From NCBI GenBank assembly GCA_934464585.1, contig CAKSJY010000005.1:10467-74466 (forward strand): DNA of 64,000 nt. Reading direction: 5' to 3'. This DNA is from an uncultured Eubacteriales bacterium. Its GTDB lineage: Bacteria > Bacillota > Clostridia > Oscillospirales > Acutalibacteraceae. Of the stretch, positions 43,494-52,286 are shown one piece after another. The position numbers and the translations under genes are program-made. The notes below the pieces were generated by a model. That model did not search any database, was not told the DNA's origin, and saw nothing but the letters and a program-made list of their open reading frames with translations. The number at the start of each line of letters is the position of its first letter. Within the stretch, counting starts at the first letter, position 1.

Positions 43494-44609
43494 TTATAAT
43501 TGGTTTAAATTATTGTACATTATAAATACGCCTTGATCCGGTGCATTTAAGTACGAGACTGAAAATGCTTGTGCAAAAAATTCCACCGGAATATAGGTAG
43601 CACCATTAAATGTTAAAACTGGTGCAGGCATACTTGTTGATTTATCATTAACATATCCTGTATTCTTACCTCTGGTTACCTCTACAATAAGACTATCTGT
43701 TTGTATTGCCAAGGTTCCATTGCTATTAGTATATTGAACTTCGGCTTTAACAAACTGCAAAATATCATTTAAAGATATTAATATTTGTCCATTATACATT
43801 ATCGGAGCGCTTGTCAACCTAAAACTTGTATTTGCCAAAACTACTTGCTCCGGTAAAATTGCTGTTGCATTATTAGCACTTTTAGCAAAGGCTTGTGAAT
43901 CAGCTATTAGTTTTGACCTATTAGCACCAGAATACTTAGAGCTTTCAGATGACATAAGTGCTGAAGCCGCTAAGGCAATTATATTGTCAGCCTCTTGAGT
44001 TTGATTTTCATCTAAAACCTCTTTATCTTTTGCTGATTGCATAATATTAGCCCCTAATATGGTTCTATCTACATCTGAAAGTGATGAAGGGTCTTCTTTT
44101 GCTTTATCTATATTTTCTACACCATCTAAGACTGTATCGGCAGTATCAGAATCTAAACTTGATAAAACATTTTTAACTGAACTTGAAAGTGTTTGTTCCA
44201 CATCCGAAACTGAAATACTGGATTTGGCCGTCTGTTTTACCTCAGAATCAATTTGAGAAATATCTGGACTTTTCGCACATAAAGCATTTATTGAACCATT
44301 TACCTGATCTAGTTGAGATTGGAGTTGATGCGCCTGCTTTGCATATTCAACATATTCTTTAAGGCTCATATTGCCTGTAAGTATTGCCTGTTTCATTAAT
44401 TCATTAAGCTTTGATTCTATATTGTCGCTACTCTTTGCATTTTTTATATCTGACATTATTTTGCTAACCTCATCAGGAGATAACCCCGAAGATGATGATT
44501 CATCTGTTGCACCTGTTGCAGCCAATGAAGAAAGTATAGTTGCAAGCACTAGTACTGTTATTAATGATATTAAAAAGACTTTCTTTTTTGATTTGACTGA
44601 TTTTTGCAT
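43494..44609 (-). CDS. secreted protein with copper-amine-oxidase-type stalk domain
   Basis: The start was set at ATG 44609 (behind GGGGAGGAG; the frame opens at 44624). A basic head and a signal/anchor helix (VFLISLITVLVLATILSSLAA) lead into a helical Ser/Asp/Lys-rich middle (about 200 residues) and a C-terminal domain with PIMYNGQILISLNDILQFVKA and FNGATYIPVEFFAQAFSVSY, the pattern of the copper amine oxidase N-terminal (stalk) domain, which binds cell-wall or protein partners. It is embedded in the CIS series and may form an envelope part of it. Confidence 0.68.
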   Translation of the reverse strand: MQKSVKSKKKVFLISLITVLVLATILSSLAATGATDESSSSGLSPDEVSKIMSDIKNAKSSDNIESKLNELMKQAILTGNMSLKEYVEYAKQAHQLQSQLDQVNGSINALCAKSPDISQIDSEVKQTAKSSISVSDVEQTLSSSVKNVLSSLDSDTADTVLDGVENIDKAKEDPSSLSDVDRTILGANIMQSAKDKEVLDENQTQEADNIIALAASALMSSESSKYSGANRSKLIADSQAFAKSANNATAILPEQVVLANTSFRLTSAPIMYNGQILISLNDILQFVKAEVQYTNSNGTLAIQTDSLIVEVTRGKNTGYVNDKSTSMPAPVLTFNGATYIPVEFFAQAFSVSYLNAPDQGVFIMYNNLNQL

Positions 44610-44708
44610 TATACTCCTCCCCATTATCTCTAAGACTATTATACACTGTTCTACTAGAAAATCAAAATATTTTTTATAATTTGCAAATTTTGCTTAATTA
44701 TAACAATT

Positions 44709-46205
44709 TTATATAGTCGATACCTCTATAGCTTTAATTTTCGACTTATCTTGAGTGTAATAAAAACGTATAAAATAATTACTCATTAAAAACTTATCAC
44801 TTGGTGCCATTGTTTTTCCCTTTAAATCTATAGACAAATCTGTAAAAGCTCTATCATAATAATCCGGGAACTTAAAGTTTATAGACGAAAAGCTTTCTCC
44901 CATTACAGCTTCTACATCCTCTTTTGAACTCTTAGACCCTAACCCTTTAAATGAATATTTAGTCCCCATAATAAATTTTTCACAATTAAATGTACCTGCA
45001 TCTGTATCTTCTTTAAATATTATAGAAACATTAAGGCCCAAGTAAGTTAAAACCATTCTATCCGAAACCTTATTCCTATAGCTTTCTTTTCCAAACTGTC
45101 CCTGAACCTTATCCAGTGATTGCCCTATATAGCTTACATAATCTATATTGTCATCCCTAAAGTCACCATTAAATGCTACACTACCAAGACTATCATATAA
45201 TTCACCTGTGCCCTTTCGGTTTCCTGACTCAAATTCTCCGTTATATATCAACTTTTTAGTATTTATATCGTAAAGCGATCCGGAACCATCATACAGACCG
45301 TCAGAAAATTCACCTATATATAATATGTTCTTAGTATCTACATCATATAGTGTTCCATTACCCTCATATAATCCATTTGAAAATTCTCCATCATACTTTA
45401 GCGTAGCATTTTGATATAATTTCCCACTACCACTATACTGACCTGCTTTAAAATCACCTTCATATAGAATTGTCACACCATCCGAATCATATTCAGTGCC
45501 TTTTCCTTCTCTTAAGTCATTTGCAAAATCACCATAATATTTTTTTAGATTAGTTGATGTATTATATTCAACACCTTTTCCAGATTTTTGCCCGTTTTCA
45601 AACGATCCACTATAAATAGTATTTCCGTTTTCATCCAAAAGATTTCCTTCACCTTGATATAGATTTTTGGAAAATTCTCCCTTATATATAACATATCCAT
45701 TATAATACAATTCTCCACTACCTGAATATTGAGCATTAGAAAAATTTCCAATATATACTACATTACCATTCAAATCGTACTGTGTACCAAAGCCTTCTAT
45801 ATTACCTTGCTCCATATGCCCTACATAAATAACATTACCATTATTATCCTTTAGACGAGCCTTTCCCGAGAAAGTTTCGTATTTTTGACTACTTACTTTT
45901 ATAGTAGCCGTCCACAAATTACCGTCTGCCCATGGAAATATATATTTCACAAACACAAATGTAAATAGAGCCAATCCCATAACAAAAAGCATTATAAATC
46001 TCTTAGAAATATAGACACCACTTATTTTTATATAATCTGATTTATCTTTTGGTTTTTTTAAGAGAGTTTGTACAAATTTAGTTACATATTTTTTCACCTT
46101 TTGGATCAGTTTTCTAAATAATGATTTTAATTTAGAAGTTATAGCTCTCGGATTTAGTTTAGAGGATATTTTTGAATTAAGTTTTCTAAACATATTTGAT
46201 TGCAT
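44709..46205 (-). CDS. membrane protein with about ten MORN repeats
   Basis: 498 residues. A strongly basic head (1-66) and one membrane helix (about 70-90) predict the C-terminal part outside the cell. Ten MORN-type repeats follow at about residues 126-345, for example YVGHMEQGNIEGFG, YKGEFSKNLYQGEG and YDGEFSNGLYEGNG, and then a 150-residue globular domain. MORN repeats form elongated beta-sheets that bind lipid or protein. It lies between the sensor gene and the stalk-protein gene within the CIS series. Confidence 0.72.
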   Translation of the reverse strand: MQSNMFRKLNSKISSKLNPRAITSKLKSLFRKLIQKVKKYVTKFVQTLLKKPKDKSDYIKISGVYISKRFIMLFVMGLALFTFVFVKYIFPWADGNLWTATIKVSSQKYETFSGKARLKDNNGNVIYVGHMEQGNIEGFGTQYDLNGNVVYIGNFSNAQYSGSGELYYNGYVIYKGEFSKNLYQGEGNLLDENGNTIYSGSFENGQKSGKGVEYNTSTNLKKYYGDFANDLREGKGTEYDSDGVTILYEGDFKAGQYSGSGKLYQNATLKYDGEFSNGLYEGNGTLYDVDTKNILYIGEFSDGLYDGSGSLYDINTKKLIYNGEFESGNRKGTGELYDSLGSVAFNGDFRDDNIDYVSYIGQSLDKVQGQFGKESYRNKVSDRMVLTYLGLNVSIIFKEDTDAGTFNCEKFIMGTKYSFKGLGSKSSKEDVEAVMGESFSSINFKFPDYYDRAFTDLSIDLKGKTMAPSDKFLMSNYFIRFYYTQDKSKIKAIEVSTI

Positions 46206-46250
46206 CGTTAGTTTTTCCTCTCTATTGCAATATTACAAGTATTTATAATA

Positions 46251-49052
46251 TCATAAATATCCATTCCAATCTTTCAAATTTTGATTTATATATTTATCAC
46301 ACAATGATAAATAATACATCGACAATTTATCTTCCTCATTAATACGAAGAACACTTGCAAAAAGCTTTCTTGCTTCTACAATATTACCGTCTATATATGT
46401 TTCTACCGCTTTTTCAAACAAAGGTTTTGTAGAGATAAACAAGTTTTTGTCATATAAACTGGTATTATCTATAAATTCATATAGTTTAATCGATTCATTT
46501 TTTGAAATATGCTTTATCTGGCCTATAAATCTATAATTGTATGAATTATCTTTACTTAAAGATTTTATTATAGGCTCCAACGCAAAATGTTTAACATTAG
46601 TTTCGCTTAGATGTTTTGCTAAATAATCCATATTCATTATCTCATCTGATATAACATTTATGCTGCACCTTTTCTCATTACCTGTGATACCTATGATCGC
46701 TTTTCCTTTGCCTAAAAGTACTTTCATATACTTACCAAAATCCTGACCTGCAAATACCTCTTTAAATTGCATAGAGGCTTTAACAGCATCCTCAGACCTA
46801 TTAGGAAACAATACTAACATTCCTCTGCTATCAAACCATTGTATAACACCGTCATTATTTTCTACCACTTTAAAAAGTAGATCAAAGTTTCCGTTTATCA
46901 TATCAAAATACTTATCTTCTGATATTCCTTTATATACTTTGTGGTATTCCTTGTCAAATATTACATGTACAATATTTGCATTAATTATATTTCTATCGTT
47001 TAAAGTAATATCTGTTATTTGTTTCTTCCCTAATAAGTGCATAAGCTCTAATGGAACAAATCTAATGTATTCCTTATTTAATATAACAAGATTAGATATA
47101 TACTGATTCATTCTATCTGTCATAATATTGAATGCTCTCCCTATATCTAAAAACTCATCTTTAGATTGAATATTAAGCTTGGTGTTCCATCTACCCTCAC
47201 CTATCTCTACAACACTTTTATTAATTTCTTTAAGTGGCTTCAATATATGTTTAATAAGCATAGAATAGCCAACAAATACTATAGCAGAAATACCTAGGAA
47301 AGATGAAATTATCAAGGTTATGATCATTAAGTAGTATCTATCTCTATTTGACACCCTGTCTATACCTGTTTGTATCATTCCTATAATATTTCCACTTTTA
47401 TCCCTTATTGGCTCAAGTACACATATCCATTGGCCATAATTGTCCTGTACTGAATATAATGAGCTTTCTCTTTCATAATTGTTAGATAACATAGAGTTCC
47501 ATATTTGATAATAACGATCTGATACTTCTTTGGTATAGGTATATTCTATAGGTTTTGCAAGCGAGGTACCAGATTTAAAATCTATTTTAGAATTGTTGTC
47601 AAAGTATCCAATAGCTGCAAATGTATATAGTTTATCCTCACGCATTTTATAAAAGGTTACATATTGACTTGGTTTATTTCCTGTATTTTGGGCATCCGAA
47701 AATCCAGAGCTAATCTGCCTATCAAGAATTTTATATTTATCACCCAAATAATCCGAAACAGGATCTAATACGGAATAAAGTGTTTTATCTATATTATCAA
47801 GCATAATATGAGATGATATCTCTTGCTCTCCTCTTAGGTAATTATCATAGCTATCAATGGATATGTTAATTACCTCAGCCATTAAAATTAACATTGAAAT
47901 AATATATAAAGGAACCAGTGAAAGCATTATCTTTTTGTTTACTGTTATTTTATCCTTAAACCTCAAAGTCAATATTAATATTAAATATAATATTCCAAAT
48001 ATAAAAATTGATATAGTAAAAAATATCAAGATTCTCATTGGGAAGATGCTTTGTGATATATTATTTATAAATCCCTGATTTGACCCAAAATAAACATATT
48101 TATCGTTATCTGCATTCTTATACTTTGCAAAATACTGTCCATCTTTTGATGTATATATATTTTTTAAATCCTTAAATCGTATATTTTTTCTGTTATCTAC
48201 AACGCTGTTTTGATTATATATAATATTTAAACCAAGAGTAGAAATATCAAGCCTATAATAATCATTATTTATTGTATCTGTAAAAAATATGTTGTCTGAT
48301 TCATCAATTGAAATGTCAGCCGCCAATATCTTTTTACCTGTATTTGGAGTTATATCAACAAAACCATTATCGCTATTCATTGCAAACACAGAACCATTAC
48401 TCATTGAAAAAGCAACCTTGCCATTAGAAGTTACTGCCATCTCACTAATTAAATCGGAGTCACTTGCTATATCTCTTGAAATTTCAAATGTTTGCTGAAC
48501 CTCTGGTTTTTTGTCTTCAGAAACATCCGCAGTCAATACCTCATACGTATTTCCTTTTCTGCAGATAATATCCAATTTGTTATTTATAGCTTGAATTTTA
48601 TATATATACGGTTCACTTGGTAACTTATCTTCCTGAGATAAATCTACATCCGCAATATTTTTAACAAGTGCTCCACTCGAACTATATGCTACAATTGTTT
48701 CACGTTTTATTCCTCCAATAGTAGTAAATCCGTCTGTTGACTCAGTAACCTCTCTATCTTCATATAATACGTATACATATCCATTTGCATCCGTATCCAA
48801 TTGTTTATATGTTCTGTAGTCTCCATTTGATGGATTTTCTAAAACCTTTGAAAATATTCTACTTCCGTTCGACTTTGTTTTTATTAAATAATAATCACTA
48901 TCTTTATTACTTCTTAAAAAGTAAAAATTATTATTATAATCCATAGAGTAATCAATTAGGTTGTCCATCTTTACATCACTTACAAATGGTTCAAGCAAAA
49001 ATCCAGTTAGGATACTTACTACTGCCATACTTATCAAGATCCACTTTTTCAT
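46251..49052 (-). CDS. membrane sensor with HAMP and degenerate class III cyclase domain
   Basis: 933 residues. Signal anchor (4-20), extracellular beta-propeller-like region (25-335), two helices (339-363, 375-397), a Cache-like extracellular domain (400-570), helix 573-598, HAMP (598-652), a cyclase-like domain (660-830) and a TPR-like tail (870-920). The cyclase domain keeps shape-defining segments (FVPLELMHLLG, VIQWFDSRGMLVLFP, GITGNEKRCSINVI), but the GDxVNxAAR motif reads SDEIMNMDYLAK and the first metal site is altered, so it is probably inactive. It resembles a signal-transduction trigger for the CIS, by context only. Confidence 0.72.
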   Translation of the reverse strand: MKKWILISMAVVSILTGFLLEPFVSDVKMDNLIDYSMDYNNNFYFLRSNKDSDYYLIKTKSNGSRIFSKVLENPSNGDYRTYKQLDTDANGYVYVLYEDREVTESTDGFTTIGGIKRETIVAYSSSGALVKNIADVDLSQEDKLPSEPYIYKIQAINNKLDIICRKGNTYEVLTADVSEDKKPEVQQTFEISRDIASDSDLISEMAVTSNGKVAFSMSNGSVFAMNSDNGFVDITPNTGKKILAADISIDESDNIFFTDTINNDYYRLDISTLGLNIIYNQNSVVDNRKNIRFKDLKNIYTSKDGQYFAKYKNADNDKYVYFGSNQGFINNISQSIFPMRILIFFTISIFIFGILYLILILTLRFKDKITVNKKIMLSLVPLYIISMLILMAEVINISIDSYDNYLRGEQEISSHIMLDNIDKTLYSVLDPVSDYLGDKYKILDRQISSGFSDAQNTGNKPSQYVTFYKMREDKLYTFAAIGYFDNNSKIDFKSGTSLAKPIEYTYTKEVSDRYYQIWNSMLSNNYERESSLYSVQDNYGQWICVLEPIRDKSGNIIGMIQTGIDRVSNRDRYYLMIITLIISSFLGISAIVFVGYSMLIKHILKPLKEINKSVVEIGEGRWNTKLNIQSKDEFLDIGRAFNIMTDRMNQYISNLVILNKEYIRFVPLELMHLLGKKQITDITLNDRNIINANIVHVIFDKEYHKVYKGISEDKYFDMINGNFDLLFKVVENNDGVIQWFDSRGMLVLFPNRSEDAVKASMQFKEVFAGQDFGKYMKVLLGKGKAIIGITGNEKRCSINVISDEIMNMDYLAKHLSETNVKHFALEPIIKSLSKDNSYNYRFIGQIKHISKNESIKLYEFIDNTSLYDKNLFISTKPLFEKAVETYIDGNIVEARKLFASVLRINEEDKLSMYYLSLCDKYINQNLKDWNGYL

Positions 49053-49103
49053 TGTTATCCCCCTTATTGATTATTTTCCAAATTTTATTTTCAGATTTTC
49101 TTA

Positions 49104-49132
49104 TTTACTATTTTAACATAAACATATATAAT
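49104..49132 (+). promoter_or_regulatory. sigma-A promoter of the kinase-like/LysM gene
   Basis: TTTACT at 49104-49109 and TATAAT at 49127-49132 are spaced 17 bp, 64 bp before the GTG start, in the divergent interval with the sensor gene. Confidence 0.6.
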
Positions 49133-49196
49133 ATAGATATTGTTAACTTAAATCATAACATATTTTTTTAATTATAGAAAGGGCTGTAAGACTATA

Positions 49197-50336
49197 GTGG
49201 ACATCCCAAAGGACATATCACAATATAAAATATTAGGAACATTATTAAACGATTCTAACTTTAGTATGTGGATAGCATCTTGTCCTGAATATGATAATTC
49301 ATCAAATAAAATGTATCTTATTAATAGATTTACCCAAATTAAAAATAATTGGACGCTATTTCGTGATTTATTCTCATGCTATTCATTTCCTAAATCAAAA
49401 GATATCATTAACTTTTTTTCTTCTAAAGATTCTTTTTATGTAGTATTCAACTATACTAAAGGTGAAAACATTATAGAAAAATTTAGTGATAGCAATAATA
49501 CCTTAAACTACGGGAAAAGATGTCAGATATTAAAAGAGCTTTTCTTAAAAATTGATAGCCTAGACTACTTTCCTTTATACATTTTATTGTGCTTTACTGA
49601 TCCAAATAATATTTATATTGATTCAGACAATAGACCTCAAATTATGTATAACCTTTCAAAAGTTACAGAATATGAAGATTGTAACAAGGCGTTGCTATTT
49701 AAGAATCTTTCTAATATAATTAGTATTATTTTAGGCCATGAACTAAAAGACAAAGCCTACAGTCAGCTTAAAATTGTAGTAGAAAAATGCAATAACAACC
49801 TCTATAAATCAATTCCAGAGCTCATCGTTGAACTTGAAAGAGCAGAAAAGCTTGTCACTGATTCAAATTTTATTAAGTCAATTAAATCCTATATAAAAAG
49901 AAACAAGAAGAAACTAATACATTACTCCATTATCTATGGATCTATAATTTTGGTATGCGTATTAATTTTTGCAGTACCATTTGCTTTAAAATACCTAGAT
50001 AAAAACGGGCCTGTAATCTCTTTAGGTAATATAAAATATAACGTCTCCTCAAATCAAAATACAGCAACCGAGATTCTACCAATTGATACAAATTCAATTG
50101 CAAATCCAGATACATTTGATTACTCTGTAAGTCCTGATTCCGGACTTCCGTCTGAAGATTATGTTGTTCAATATGGTGATACCATTGAAAGTATCTGCTC
50201 TGAACACTATTCTAATCCTAAATTCAAGACTACTATAGAAACATTTAATAATATTTCTGATGCAAGCTTAGTTGCAGGAATGGTACTCAAACTTCCAACT
50301 GAAGTTGCTGCAAGCGATTATATCATGTATAGATAA
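49197..50336 (+). CDS. kinase-like domain-TM-LysM protein
   Basis: 379 residues from GTG. Residues 1-225 look like a protein-kinase fold that has lost catalysis: there is an N-lobe beginning (ISQYKILGTLLNDSNFSMWI) and a C-lobe-like helical part, but no HRD or DFG. One membrane helix (about 241-263) leads to an outside linker and a LysM domain (YVVQYGDTIESICSEHYSNP to MVLKLP, about 322-368), which binds peptidoglycan. It is the only plus-strand gene inside the CIS region, with its own promoter and terminator. It could tie a cytoplasmic CIS to the wall. Confidence 0.68.
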   Translation: MDIPKDISQYKILGTLLNDSNFSMWIASCPEYDNSSNKMYLINRFTQIKNNWTLFRDLFSCYSFPKSKDIINFFSSKDSFYVVFNYTKGENIIEKFSDSNNTLNYGKRCQILKELFLKIDSLDYFPLYILLCFTDPNNIYIDSDNRPQIMYNLSKVTEYEDCNKALLFKNLSNIISIILGHELKDKAYSQLKIVVEKCNNNLYKSIPELIVELERAEKLVTDSNFIKSIKSYIKRNKKKLIHYSIIYGSIILVCVLIFAVPFALKYLDKNGPVISLGNIKYNVSSNQNTATEILPIDTNSIANPDTFDYSVSPDSGLPSEDYVVQYGDTIESICSEHYSNPKFKTTIETFNNISDASLVAGMVLKLPTEVAASDYIMYR

Positions 50337-50356
50337 AAATAGATTTTAACACTTAT

Positions 50357-50397
50357 ATATCCCAAAGGTCTAAGAGAACCCTTGGGATATATTTTTG
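50357..50397. terminator. bidirectional terminator between convergent CIS genes
   Basis: ATATCCCAA...TTGGGATAT with inner GG/CC pairs forms a stem followed by ATTTTTG on the plus strand. It lies between the convergent stops at 50336 and 50409 and may separate the baseplate transcript from the rest. Confidence 0.75.
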
Positions 50398-50408
50398 TAT
50401 TAAAATTC

Positions 50409-52202
50409 TTATTCTTCTGCACTTACAACTACATATGCTGAATCAGATTTATCTTCAAATTTTACACTTTGAGCTTTTATTTCATATACGCCTTCTTTAG
50501 ATGGAGCTGTATATAAACCATTACCGTCTATTGTACCAGCACCCGGTTCTGTTACAGACCAGCGTACCTCTTTATTAGATGTACCCTCAACATTTGCTGT
50601 AAATCTAATTTGATCCATAGGTTTAACTTTAGTTGTATTTGGAGTTATAACAACCTTTATATTTTCATCAACTAATAGTTCTTCCTCTTTTTCTGCTTGT
50701 TCAGGTTTAAATGCCCACCATCTTATATCTATAAACTGAGCACTTGTTTTTTCTAGAAGTTTTACACCAAGTTTCATTGTTCCCTTATCAGGATTTGCAA
50801 TAGCACCAACTTCAACATTAGGTATTGATATAGAAAATTCTTCATTACTAAATATATCGCTATCACCAAATACTAGCACATTATCATTGTTGGTTAAGTA
50901 GTTTGCCTTGTTTTCTATTGCTGTTACAACACCTACTTTTCCATATCCTAAACCGTGAACAAATTCATAAGTGTAATATGATTTACCAACCTTAGGATAA
51001 GATCCTAAATTAATTCTCTCTACACCTGTAACTACGTTGGTCTCTGTAGGATGAGCAGCAGGTACTGTTGGTTGCACCATATCTGTTGGCACTACATCTT
51101 GATTATGATTTTGTAGCTTAGGAGCAATTTCGTTTTGATACGAAATTTCATTTAAAACTTGAAGAAGGTTATTACTTAGTAAATACTGATTAAAAGGATT
51201 TTTTATAACTTCTTCAATAAAATATGTTGATTGGTTAGAAATAATATGGAATTTTGCAAGATATATATATTGATCTTCCTTTTCTTCCATTATATCATCA
51301 AAATGTTTTGCATAATATTCTTCAATAATTACATCACGCAAGGACTTTGTTGTAACTGATACAGTTTCTTTTACATTTTCCTGTATAGTATCTTTATCCT
51401 GACCAATATTTATTACGAATGAATTTGCATCTACTTCTATATCACAAGTTGCATCTGATACTGCATCACAAACAAGATAATAATCTTTCTTTTCATTTTT
51501 ATATGTCGATACTTCTGTTTCTTGGTAATCAATATGAAGAGTTCTTAAACCGTTTTGTGCTTTAAAGAATTTACCGCCAATATTGAATCCATATTTAACA
51601 GGAGATGATACATTATTTTTTTCAAATAGAACTGAAACCTTAAGTAATTTTGAAGGATTAACATTTTTAGATATCTCAAGAGAGATCCTAATGCCATTTT
51701 TATTGTATACAGGAACTTTCTTACTAATTAGGTGTTCAAAACTTAAGTTTTTCTCATCAGGTTCTTTAGATGTTAAAAATAGTTCATATCCTTCGCTAAT
51801 TCTATTGTATTCTTCGCTTACACCGTTATCCTTACCTGAGCCTGCAACAGAAAATGTGCTTTCCTTAAAGCTTTCCTTATATGCTAAGCACAAGTAAATG
51901 TCACTTTTATCCTTATTTTCTTCGAATCCCTTTAAGACGTTTAATCTTTTTACATTAGGTTCCGGAACAATAATTTCTCTACCTAAATAATCTACTGCCA
52001 TTCCTGATTCTAATGAAAAGGTTCTGTTGTCAACCAAAATAACATCTAGACCAGATACAATTCCGGCACCGTTTAACATGCGATTTCCTAATCTTCTTTT
52101 TGAATTGAAATAAACTTGTTCAGTTTCAAAATCCCTTACAGTCATAAGTTTGCCAAAAAAATAGTGATTGCGTTCACAAGAATAATATTGTTTGTTATTC
52201 AT
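50409..52202 (-). CDS. CIS baseplate-associated protein with C-terminal Ig-like domain
   Basis: The start was set at ATG 52202 (AATGAGG six bases upstream; the frame opens at 52214). The N-terminus YYSCERNHYFFGKLMTVRDF followed by GNRMLNGAGIVSGLDV is a pattern of conserved accessory proteins in CIS clusters. The middle is beta-rich, with a polar Pro/Thr stretch near residue 375. The last 90 residues are a bacterial Ig-like domain (VKPMDQIRFTANVEGT, GTIDGNGLYTAPSKEGVYEI). The Ig domain suggests a fibre or surface-binding function. It follows the tail-protein-I gene. Confidence 0.65.
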   Translation of the reverse strand: MNNKQYYSCERNHYFFGKLMTVRDFETEQVYFNSKRRLGNRMLNGAGIVSGLDVILVDNRTFSLESGMAVDYLGREIIVPEPNVKRLNVLKGFEENKDKSDIYLCLAYKESFKESTFSVAGSGKDNGVSEEYNRISEGYELFLTSKEPDEKNLSFEHLISKKVPVYNKNGIRISLEISKNVNPSKLLKVSVLFEKNNVSSPVKYGFNIGGKFFKAQNGLRTLHIDYQETEVSTYKNEKKDYYLVCDAVSDATCDIEVDANSFVINIGQDKDTIQENVKETVSVTTKSLRDVIIEEYYAKHFDDIMEEKEDQYIYLAKFHIISNQSTYFIEEVIKNPFNQYLLSNNLLQVLNEISYQNEIAPKLQNHNQDVVPTDMVQPTVPAAHPTETNVVTGVERINLGSYPKVGKSYYTYEFVHGLGYGKVGVVTAIENKANYLTNNDNVLVFGDSDIFSNEEFSISIPNVEVGAIANPDKGTMKLGVKLLEKTSAQFIDIRWWAFKPEQAEKEEELLVDENIKVVITPNTTKVKPMDQIRFTANVEGTSNKEVRWSVTEPGAGTIDGNGLYTAPSKEGVYEIKAQSVKFEDKSDSAYVVVSAEE

Positions 52203-52286
52203 ACAAAACCTCATTTCTCAGTGGATTAATTTTTTTAATAAGCTGTACCACCACCAATTATACAACTTATTTTTTTCTAATTTATA

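Noticed and set aside
46251..49052. Active adenylate or guanylate cyclase
   Set aside because: The GDxVNxAAR motif and the first metal site are altered, so a catalytic call would be unsupported.
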